Shown in pieces: positions 57,577 to 64,000 of a DNA stretch of 64,000 bases (position 1 is the first letter of the stretch; each line of letters starts with the position of its first letter). The stretch covers positions 124,001 through 188,000 of the forward strand of contig BIFP01000071.1 of the NCBI GenBank assembly GCA_005402585.1, in the 5' to 3' direction. Position numbers and translations under genes: made by a program. A model generated the notes under the pieces. The model saw only the letters and a list, made by a program, of their open reading frames with translations. It was not told the DNA's origin and ran no database searches. Source of the DNA: Micromonosporaceae bacterium KJ-029 (lineage in GTDB: Bacteria; Actinomycetota; Actinomycetes; Mycobacteriales; Micromonosporaceae).

Positions 57577-59130
57577 ATGACCGCACACCACAGGCCCTCG
57601 GCCGGCCTACCCTTCGCACGCCGGTTGCGCCCGCTCGGCGGGCTCGCGGCCGCAGCCGCCCTCGCGGTGCTGCTCGCGGCCTGCGGCTCGTCGACGAGCC
57701 CCGGGTCGACGGGCGCCGCCGACACCAACGCGACGATCACGGTCGGTTCGCTGAACGAGCCGACGACGCTCAACACGGTCAAGGGCGGCAACACCGGCCA
57801 CGCCCAGGTGCTGCTGCGCAACGTCGTCGAGGGGCTCACCGTGCTGACCGACGAGGGCAAGGTCGAGCCCCTGCTGGCCAAGTCGTGGGACGTCTCGGCG
57901 GACGGCACGGTCTACACGTTCCACCTGCAGCCCGGCGTGACCTTCTCCGACGGCACCCCGCTGAAGGCCAGCGACGTGGTGGTCGCGCTCGAGCGGGTGA
58001 CGTCCGACGAGTCGACCAGCGCCCGCAAGAAGAACCTCTCGATCATGAAGACGATCGAGGCACCGGACGATGGCACCGTCAAGGTCACCCTGTCGGCGCG
58101 GTCGCAATCGTTCCTGTTCTACCTCACCAGCACCGGCGCGGCTGTCACCAAGCCCGACGCTGGCAACCCGGAGACGACGGTGATCGGCACCGGCCCGTAC
58201 ACCCTGTCATCCTGGAAGCAGGGTGACTCCATCACGCTGACCCGCAATGACACGTACTGGGGCACGAAGGCCAGCAACAAGCAGGTGGTGTACCGGTTCT
58301 TCAAGGACGCCACCGCCGAGAACAACGCGCTGCTCGCCGGCCAGCTCGACCTGGTGACCCAGGTGTCCTCGCCGGACGTGCTCACCCAGTTCGACAACCG
58401 GCCGGAGTTCTCCATCGTGGAGGGCACGTCGACGACGAAGGAACTGTTCAACTTCAACGACGCCATTGCCCCGTTCAACAACCCCGACGTGCGGCACGCC
58501 ATCCGGCAGGCCATCGACCGCAAGGCCCTGCTGACGGCGGTGTGGGCCGATCGGGGCCAGGTCATCGGCTCGATGGTGCCGCCAACGGACCCCTGGTACG
58601 AGGACCTGACCAGCATCGACGAGCACGACGTGGCCGGCGCCAAGCAGCTGCTGGCCAAGGCCGGGTACGCGAACGGCCTGTCCTTCACCGTCGACTACGT
58701 ACCGTCCGACGCGATCAACATCATCGCGCAGGGGCTGAAGAGCCAGCTCGCCCAAGCCAATATCACCATCACGCTGAACCCCGTTGACGACGCAACCTGG
58801 ACCGACAAGGTCTACAAGAACCACAACTTCCAGGCCACCATCATGACCCACGTCAACCAGCGCGACCTGGTCTGGTACGGCGACCCGACGTTCTACTGGC
58901 AGTACGACAACCCGCAGGTGCAGCAGTGGGTCAAGGACTCCGAGACCGCCGCGACGCCCGAGGAGCAGACCGCCCTGCTGAAGAAGGTGGCACGGCAGAT
59001 CTCCGAGGACGCGGCGAGCGCCTGGCTGTTCCTCGACCCCGCCATCAAGGTCGCCAGCACCTCGGTCAGCGGCTACCAGAAGAACAACACCACGGACAGC
59101 TTCTATGTCGCGCCGATCACCAAACGCTAG
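57577..59130 (+). CDS. ABC importer solute-binding lipoprotein, family 5 (peptide/nickel/opine type)
   Basis: A 517-residue lipoprotein (LAAAAALAVLLAACGSS lipobox). The mature part has the SBP_bac_5 landmarks ITVGSLNEPTTLNTVKGGNT, LAKSWDVSADGTVYTFHLQP, GVTFSDGTPLKASDVVVALE, VIGTGPYTLSSWKQGDSITL and PDVRHAIRQAIDRKALLTAV. ATG 57577 has a good ribosome binding site (ggagaagg). It is the first gene of a five-component importer. The polycysteine leader suggests a sulfur-containing ligand such as a Cys peptide or glutathione-like compound (inference). Confidence 0.92.
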   Translation: MTAHHRPSAGLPFARRLRPLGGLAAAAALAVLLAACGSSTSPGSTGAADTNATITVGSLNEPTTLNTVKGGNTGHAQVLLRNVVEGLTVLTDEGKVEPLLAKSWDVSADGTVYTFHLQPGVTFSDGTPLKASDVVVALERVTSDESTSARKKNLSIMKTIEAPDDGTVKVTLSARSQSFLFYLTSTGAAVTKPDAGNPETTVIGTGPYTLSSWKQGDSITLTRNDTYWGTKASNKQVVYRFFKDATAENNALLAGQLDLVTQVSSPDVLTQFDNRPEFSIVEGTSTTKELFNFNDAIAPFNNPDVRHAIRQAIDRKALLTAVWADRGQVIGSMVPPTDPWYEDLTSIDEHDVAGAKQLLAKAGYANGLSFTVDYVPSDAINIIAQGLKSQLAQANITITLNPVDDATWTDKVYKNHNFQATIMTHVNQRDLVWYGDPTFYWQYDNPQVQQWVKDSETAATPEEQTALLKKVARQISEDAASAWLFLDPAIKVASTSVSGYQKNNTTDSFYVAPITKR

Positions 59131-59140
59131 GCGATAAGCG

Positions 59141-60091
59141 GTGCTCAGCTACCTCATCCGTCGGGTCGCCTGGCTGATCGGTTCGCTGTTCGTCGCGGGC
59201 TCGGCGGTGTTCTTCCTGCTCCGGGTCCTACCGGGCGACCCGGCCGTCACGCTGCTGGCGGTCGGGTCCTCCCCGGACCAGATCGACGCGATCCGGCACC
59301 AGCTCGGCACCGACCGGCCTGTGCTGGCGCAGTACGGCCACTGGTTGGGCGACCTGGTGACCGGGAACCTCGGGGACAGCCTGTTCACCCAGATGCCGGT
59401 GCTCGATCAGATCGCCGGCCGGCTCCCGGTCACCGTACCGCTGGCGCTGAGCGCGTTCGTGCTGTCGATCGTCGTGGCCGTACCGATCGGGGTGTTCGCG
59501 GCGGTACGGCGGCGGGGTCTGCTCGGGGTGGCGGTGTCGACGCTGGCGCAGTTGGGGATCGCGCTGCCCATCTTCTGGATCGGGATCGTGGTGGTCTGGC
59601 TGGTCGCGGTGCAGTGGCGGGCGCTGCCGCCGGGCGGGTTTCCCCGCACCGGCTGGCAGGATCCGGCAGCCGCGGTCCAGTCACTGGTCCTGCCGGTGGC
59701 GACGCTGACAATTGCGCAGGGGTCGGTGCTGGTGCGCTACGTACGCTCGGCGACTCTCGACGTGCTGAGCCAGGAGTACGTGCGCACCGCCCGCTCCCTC
59801 GGGTACAGCCTGCCGCGGGCGCTGTGGCGACACGGACCACGCAACGGCGCCGCAACCGTGGTCCAGATCCTGGGCATCCTGCTGGCCAGCTCACTGCTGG
59901 GCACCGTGGTCATCGAGAGCGTCTTCGCCCTGCCCGGCCTGGGCTCGCTGCTGTTGACCAGCGTGAAGGCCCGCGATCTGCCGATCGTGCAGGGCACGGT
60001 CTTCCTCATGACGGCAACCGTGCTGGTGGTGGGGCTCGTCGTGGACATCGTGCAGCGGCTGGTCGACCCCAGACTGGGGGCACGGACGTGA
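59141..60091 (+). CDS. ABC importer permease, DppB-like
   Basis: A 316-residue permease with six membrane helices (VAWLIGSLFVAGSAVFFLLR first), the family segment LPGDPAVTLLAVG, DLVTGNLGDSLFTQMPVLDQ and the EAA loop YVRTARSLGYSLPRALWRHG. GTG 59141 lies 10 bp after the binding-protein stop. It pairs with the DppC-like permease next to it. Confidence 0.92.
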   Translation: MLSYLIRRVAWLIGSLFVAGSAVFFLLRVLPGDPAVTLLAVGSSPDQIDAIRHQLGTDRPVLAQYGHWLGDLVTGNLGDSLFTQMPVLDQIAGRLPVTVPLALSAFVLSIVVAVPIGVFAAVRRRGLLGVAVSTLAQLGIALPIFWIGIVVVWLVAVQWRALPPGGFPRTGWQDPAAAVQSLVLPVATLTIAQGSVLVRYVRSATLDVLSQEYVRTARSLGYSLPRALWRHGPRNGAATVVQILGILLASSLLGTVVIESVFALPGLGSLLLTSVKARDLPIVQGTVFLMTATVLVVGLVVDIVQRLVDPRLGART

Positions 60092-60987
60092 GCACACCCT
60101 TGGTCGAAGCGGTCGAAACGATCGAGGCGCCCGACATCCCCGACCGGCCACGCCGAGGCTGGCGCTCGCCGTCGTTCGTGGTCGGCGCGGCGCTGCTGCT
60201 GGCGATTCTCGCCCTGGCGCTGGTCTCGCTGGTCTGGTCCCCGTACGGGCTGGACCACACCGACCCGACGGCCCGGCTCGCAGGCCCGTCCGGACAACAC
60301 TGGGCGGGCACCGATCGCCTGGGCCGTGACCAGTTCACCCAGCTGATGCTCGGCGCGCGTACCGCGGTGTGGATCGGACTGGCCTCAGTCGCGGTGGCGT
60401 TCGCCATCGGCGTCCCGCTGGGCCTGCTCGCCGCGGCCGCCGGCCGGTTCGTCGAGAACGCCGTCGTCGGAGTGATCGACATCGTGATCGCCTTCCCGAC
60501 CCTGCTGCTGGCGATGCTGCTGGTCACCGTGTACGGCGCGTCGACCGGAGTCGCGATCAGCGCGATCGGGATCGGGGTCTCCGCCGAGGTGGCCCGACTG
60601 ACCCGGATCTCGGCGAGCCGGGTGTTCACCGAGGACTACGTACTCGCGGCGCGCACCTGCGGCACCGGGCCACTGATGATCCTGGCCCGGCACGTCCTGC
60701 CCAATATCTGGCACACCCTGCTGGTGCAGGCCACCCTCGCCTTCGGCATCGCGGTCATCGCCGAGGCGTCGCTGTCGTACCTGGGGCTCGGCACCCCACC
60801 GCCCGCGCCGTCGTGGGGCCGCATGCTCCAGGAAGCGCAGTCGACGGTGAGCGTGGCCCCGTGGAACGTCCTGCTGCCCGGCCTCGCCGTCGCCGTCACG
60901 GTCGTCGGGGTCAACCTGCTCGGTGACGGCCTGCGGGAAATCCTCGACCCGCAGCTACGGCAGCAAAGGCAGGCGGCGGACCGATGA
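60088..60987 (+). CDS. ABC importer permease, DppC-like
   Basis: A 299-residue permease. The N-terminal cytoplasmic tail and first helix (FVVGAALLLAILALALVSLV) are followed by HWAGTDRLGRDQFTQLMLGA, the DppC hallmark, and the EAA loop YVLAARTCGTGPLMILARHV. GTG 60088 overlaps the previous stop by four bases (GTGA). Confidence 0.92.
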   Translation: MSTPLVEAVETIEAPDIPDRPRRGWRSPSFVVGAALLLAILALALVSLVWSPYGLDHTDPTARLAGPSGQHWAGTDRLGRDQFTQLMLGARTAVWIGLASVAVAFAIGVPLGLLAAAAGRFVENAVVGVIDIVIAFPTLLLAMLLVTVYGASTGVAISAIGIGVSAEVARLTRISASRVFTEDYVLAARTCGTGPLMILARHVLPNIWHTLLVQATLAFGIAVIAEASLSYLGLGTPPPAPSWGRMLQEAQSTVSVAPWNVLLPGLAVAVTVVGVNLLGDGLREILDPQLRQQRQAADR

Positions 60988-61790
60988 CCGTCCTGGAGAC
61001 CACCGGGCTGACCATCACGCTCGACGGGCAGCCGCTCGTTCGCGACGTCTCGTTCGGCCTCGCCGCCCGCGACCGGGTCGGCCTCATCGGCGAATCCGGC
61101 TCGGGCAAATCACTGACCGCGCTGGCGTTGCTGGGACTGCTACCGCCGGGCATGCGCACCAGCGGCCGCATCCTCATCGACGGCCAGGACCACCTCGGCG
61201 CGCCGGACCGGCAGTGGCGTCGGGTCCGCGGCCGCACCGTCAGCATCGTGTTCCAGGAGCCCCTGACCGCCCTGGACCCGCTGATGCCGGTCGGCCGCCA
61301 GATCGCCGGACCGCTGCGGCTGCACCAGGGCCTCAACCGCAGCGACGCCGAACGCCGCGCGATCGAATGGTGCGACCGGGTGCACCTGCCCGACCCGGCC
61401 CGACTGGTACGGGCCCTGCCGCACGAACTCTCCGGCGGCCAACGACAGCGGGTCGCCCTGGCGATGGCCCTCGCCTGCCGGCCCCGGGTGCTCATCGCCG
61501 ACGAACCGACGACCGCGCTGGACGTGACCGTACAGGCGCAGATCCTCACCCTGCTCGACGAGTTGATCGAGGAGACCGGCGTGGGACTGCTGTTCATCAG
61601 CCACGACCTGCCGGTCGTCGCCGGACTGGCCCGCCATCTCCTGGTCATGCGCAACGGCCGGTTGGTCGAATCCGGCCTGGTCGACGACGTGCTGCGCCGG
61701 CCCCGCTCCGACTACGCCCGGCAGCTCGTCGCGAGCGCCGCCAGGGTGACCCGGCTGGCCCGCCCCAACGTGCGCGGGGAGGACCGATGA
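60984..61790 (+). CDS. ABC importer ATP-binding protein, DppD-like
   Basis: A 268-residue ATPase with Walker A IGESGSGKSLTALALLGLLP, Q-loop SIVFQEPLTALDPLMPVGRQ, signature ELSGGQRQRVALAMALACRP, Walker B VLIADEPTTALDVTVQAQIL and H-loop LLFISHDLPVVAGL. The usual Cys-rich C-terminal oligopeptide extension is absent, so it is short. The ATG overlaps the previous stop (ATGA). Confidence 0.92.
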   Translation: MTVLETTGLTITLDGQPLVRDVSFGLAARDRVGLIGESGSGKSLTALALLGLLPPGMRTSGRILIDGQDHLGAPDRQWRRVRGRTVSIVFQEPLTALDPLMPVGRQIAGPLRLHQGLNRSDAERRAIEWCDRVHLPDPARLVRALPHELSGGQRQRVALAMALACRPRVLIADEPTTALDVTVQAQILTLLDELIEETGVGLLFISHDLPVVAGLARHLLVMRNGRLVESGLVDDVLRRPRSDYARQLVASAARVTRLARPNVRGEDR

Positions 61791-62566
61791 GGGATCCGAT
61801 TCTCAGCGGGTACCAGCTCACCCGATGGTTCCCGGGCCGCACCCACCCGGCGCTCGACGGCGTGGACGTCACCGTGCGGCCGGGAACCAGCCTCGGGATC
61901 GTCGGCGAGTCCGGCGCCGGGAAGTCGACCCTGCTGCGGCAGCTGCTCGGCGTGGACCGCCCGACCTCGGGCGAGATCCGCTTCGCCGGCCAGCCGCTCA
62001 ACCGGGTTCGACACCGCGAGTTCCGTCGGCAGGTCCAGGTCGTCTTCCAGGACCCCCGGTCGTCGCTGAACCCCCGCATGCCGGTCGCATCGATCGTCGC
62101 CGAGCCGCTGCGCTCCCTGCGCATCGGTACGGACCGGGCCACCCGCGCCGAGCGCGTCGCCGAGGTGCTCACCGCGGTGGGGCTGCGCCCAGAAGACGGC
62201 CGCCGCTACCCGCACGAGTTCTCCGGCGGCCAGCGCCAACGCATCGCCATCGCGCGGGCGCTCGCACCAGCCCCACGGATCCTGCTCGCCGACGAACCCG
62301 TCAGCGCCCTCGACGTCTCGGTCCGGCTGCAGATCATCGACCTGCTCAGGGATCTCGTTGACCAGCTCGGGCTCACACTCGTGCTGGTCTCGCACGACCT
62401 GGCGATCGTCAGCCAGCTGTGCCAGGAGGTGCTCGTCATGCGCCACGGCCGCGTCGTCGAGCACGGTCCGACCACGGACGTGCTGACCAACCCCGCCGAC
62501 GAGTACACCCGTGCCCTGTTGGCGGCCATCCCGCAACTGCCGCTCGACCTGCTGGAGGAACCGTGA
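61787..62566 (+). CDS. ABC importer ATP-binding protein, DppF-like
   Basis: A 259-residue ATPase with Walker A IVGESGAGKSTLLRQLLGVD, Q-loop VQVVFQDPRSSLNPRMPVAS, signature EFSGGQRQRIAIARALAPAP, Walker B ILLADEPVSALDVSVRLQII and H-loop LVLVSHDLAIVSQL. The start overlaps the DppD-like stop by four bases, after ggggagga. Confidence 0.92.
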   Translation: MRDPILSGYQLTRWFPGRTHPALDGVDVTVRPGTSLGIVGESGAGKSTLLRQLLGVDRPTSGEIRFAGQPLNRVRHREFRRQVQVVFQDPRSSLNPRMPVASIVAEPLRSLRIGTDRATRAERVAEVLTAVGLRPEDGRRYPHEFSGGQRQRIAIARALAPAPRILLADEPVSALDVSVRLQIIDLLRDLVDQLGLTLVLVSHDLAIVSQLCQEVLVMRHGRVVEHGPTTDVLTNPADEYTRALLAAIPQLPLDLLEEP

Positions 62567-63351
62567 CCTTTGTTGACCAGTGGCGGACCTGGCACGCCGA
62601 ACGTGAGGCGGCCGTCTCGGCGCCGGGCGGAGACCTCACGCTGACCGGCACTCATTGGCTGGTGGGGCGCACCCAGATCGAAGGGGTACCCGGCACCTGG
62701 AGTACCGACGGAATCGACGTACGGGTGTCCGGCGCCGAAGGCCTGCTCGTCGGCGACGTACCGATCACTGAGGGCGTGCTGCCCCCCGACCAGCGGCTCA
62801 TGGTGGGCGATGTCGAGCTGAAGATCGTTCGACGCGGTGGCGACCTGGCGGTACGGACGTACGACCCGCACGCGCCGGCGGTGGACCGGTTCGCCGGTAT
62901 CGACGCGTACGCCCCCGACCCTGCCTGGGTGGTGACCGCCGGGTTCACTCCGGCTGACGGCGCCCAGTCGCTGAGCACCGAGCACAGCCACTCCGACCGG
63001 GTGGTGGACTACCCGGTCGTCGGCACGTTCACCTTCGCCGTCGACGGCCGGCGTGCCGAGTTGGTCGCGCTGCACACCGGGCACGAGGGCGAAGCGCACA
63101 TCACCTTCCGGGACGCCACCAGCGGACAGGAGAGCTACGGTGCTGCCCGATTCCTGTTGCTGCCCCTGCCGGCGACGGCGGGCCCGGTGACGCTGGACTT
63201 CAACCGCGTCACCCTGCCGCCGTGTGCGTTCTCCGACGCGTTCATCTGCCCACTGCCGCCCCCGGGGAACGTACTGCCGTTCGCCGTTCGGGCCGGCGAG
63301 AAGGCGGTACTTGATCAGCCCGCCGGTCAGGCGCCGATCCCTTGTGGATAG
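62563..63351 (+). CDS. DUF1684 protein, last gene of the importer operon
   Basis: A 262-residue soluble protein recognised as DUF1684 by DQWRTWHAEREAAVSAPGGD at the start, HSDRVVDYPVVGTFTFAVDG in the middle, and ATSGQESYGAARFLLLPLP with LDFNRVTLPPCAFSDAFICP LPPPGN at the end. The conserved Cys (PPCAFS) and the FNR...PPCA motif are present. Its biochemical role is not established. Genes of this family often follow peptide-type importers in actinomycetes. GTG 62563 overlaps the previous stop (GTGA), so it probably acts on the imported compound. Confidence 0.85.
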   Translation: MTFVDQWRTWHAEREAAVSAPGGDLTLTGTHWLVGRTQIEGVPGTWSTDGIDVRVSGAEGLLVGDVPITEGVLPPDQRLMVGDVELKIVRRGGDLAVRTYDPHAPAVDRFAGIDAYAPDPAWVVTAGFTPADGAQSLSTEHSHSDRVVDYPVVGTFTFAVDGRRAELVALHTGHEGEAHITFRDATSGQESYGAARFLLLPLPATAGPVTLDFNRVTLPPCAFSDAFICPLPPPGNVLPFAVRAGEKAVLDQPAGQAPIPCG

Positions 63352-63373
63352 CTGAAGCCCCGAGCCCTCCGCT

Positions 63374-63799
63374 CTAGTAGTAGTTGTCGATCGGCTGGCG
63401 CGCCTCGTCGAACAGTGCCGGCCCCTCGTACCGAACCGGCGGCAGCGGCGGGGTGGCCGGCTTGACCTCCTCGAACTGCTCGGCGGACAGGGCGTACACC
63501 ACCCGGCCGAGGCCGGACCGGGCGATCGCGGTCGCGCACATCGGGCAGGGCTGGCAACTGGTGAACATGGTGGTGGCCGCCGCCACGTCTGGGGCGAGTT
63601 CCCGAGCGGCCCAACGGGCCAGCTTCAGTTCCGGGTGGGCGGTGATGTCCGAGTCAGAGACCACGGTGTTGTGGTCCTCGATCAGGACGGTGCCGTCCGC
63701 ACCGACCAGCAACGACGCGAACGGCCGCTCGCCGGATGCCCCGGCCTCGCTGGCGAGTGCCACGGCACGGCGCAGAAACGTCTCGTCGTTCGGGGTCAT
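63374..63799 (-). CDS. Nucleoside deaminase (cytidine/guanine/tRNA-adenosine deaminase superfamily)
   Basis: A 141-residue zinc deaminase. The zinc-binding and catalytic motif is H55-P-E57 (TAHPELKLARWA, usually HAE) and the second motif is PCPMC (84-88). The sequence around it (DHNTVVSDSDITAHPE, MFTSCQPCPMCATAIARSG) is closer to guanine deaminase-like proteins than to TadA. The start overlaps the stop of the oxidoreductase gene (ATGA). Confidence 0.88.
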   Translation of the reverse strand: MTPNDETFLRRAVALASEAGASGERPFASLLVGADGTVLIEDHNTVVSDSDITAHPELKLARWAARELAPDVAAATTMFTSCQPCPMCATAIARSGLGRVVYALSAEQFEEVKPATPPLPPVRYEGPALFDEARQPIDNYY

Positions 63800-64000
63800 C
63801 GGTCCTCCTGGGACTTGTGGTACGCGGCCACGGCCGCAAGGGTCTGCCAGGCACGTTCGGGCTGGCGGATCTCGGCCAGGTCACCGTTGAACGGGTCGAG
63901 CACCACCGCCTCCGCGCCGAGCAGACGGATCTGGTCGATGTCGGCGATGATCTGATCGATGGTGCCGACGCCGGCGAGCCGGTCCGGGGCAATGACCGCT
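63796..64000 (-). CDS. Luciferase-like (LLM-class) oxidoreductase, C-terminal part (start outside window)
   Basis: About 67 C-terminal residues are visible: PDRLAGVGTIDQIIADIDQI, LLGAEAVVLDPFNGDLAEIR and PERAWQTLAAVAAYHK. The pattern LLGAE.VVLD.F at the barrel end, followed by a helix, is typical of F420- or FMN-dependent luciferase-like enzymes. It is translationally coupled to the deaminase. Confidence 0.6.
   Translation of the reverse strand, partial: AVIAPDRLAGVGTIDQIIADIDQIRLLGAEAVVLDPFNGDLAEIRQPERAWQTLAAVAAYHKSQEDR

Noticed and set aside
1..64000. CRISPR arrays, tRNA or rRNA genes, prophage or intact insertion sequences
   Set aside because: No regularly spaced repeats, no tRNA cloverleaf or rRNA sequence, and no transposase or integrase reading frame could be recognised by reading.

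Overview
The window is very GC-rich chromosomal DNA from an actinomycete. Gene content (aerobic cobalamin pathway, WXG100/FtsK-type secretion genes, many LacI and ECF regulators, GTG and TTG starts, ATGA/GTGA overlaps) fits the Micromonosporaceae (Micromonospora or a relative). The genus is an inference. I see no rRNA, tRNA, CRISPR array, intact insertion sequence or phage module.

Layout. (1) 1-1219: the 3' end of a secreted multidomain protein with a discoidin-like domain. (2) 1411-10936: a LacI-controlled catabolic locus. A LacI regulator and an enolase-superfamily enzyme diverge from a NitT/TauT-type ABC importer, a Gfo/Idh/MocA dehydrogenase, a DUF993 protein, a sugar-phosphate-isomerase-like protein and a glycerate kinase. 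A palindromic LacI-type operator lies between the two units. (3) 11129-12192: a winged-helix regulator and a membrane protein. (4) 12425-22550: a compact type VII-like secretion locus. An EspG-like protein, small proteins, a WXG100 protein and a glycine-rich candidate substrate converge on an operon of Ser/Thr kinase, ECF sigma factor and a 1449-residue Ubl-FHA-FtsK ATPase of EssC-like build. (5) 22800-25740: a decayed region with a split cREC-domain gene, a small PGPG membrane protein, a PrcB-like protein, a broken arylamine N-acetyltransferase and strong hairpins.

(6) 25752-45835: cobalamin. The genes cobF, M, L, chlID-type chelatase, cobO, a cobB-cobA fusion, cobN, cobG, cobH, a cobI-cobJ fusion and cobK cover uroporphyrinogen III to adenosylcobyrinate a,c-diamide by the oxygen-dependent route. 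Three cobalamin riboswitches precede the chelatase operon, cobN and a three-gene ABC importer. That importer resembles the cassette often annotated as an F420-0 transporter. (7) 45996-51079: an orphan LacI regulator, a signal-peptidase-like lipoprotein, a NarL-type two-component system and an unknown protein. (8) 51249-54461: a 1070-residue secreted protein with a hydrophobic segment followed by a coiled coil, possibly membrane-active. (9) 55110-57189: a DHFR-like protein, an ECF sigma factor with a SnoaL-like tail, and GNAT and AraC remnants. (10) 57351-63351: a polycysteine leader ORF in front of a five-gene peptide-type ABC importer plus a DUF1684 protein, suggesting cysteine-responsive control of a sulfur-related uptake system. 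(11) 63374-64000: a nucleoside deaminase and the end of a luciferase-like oxidoreductase.

Several small genes (13312, 13853, 42826) would become longer and more protein-like if one base in a short homopolymer were changed. Sequencing error, real decay and programmed frameshifting cannot be separated from the sequence alone.
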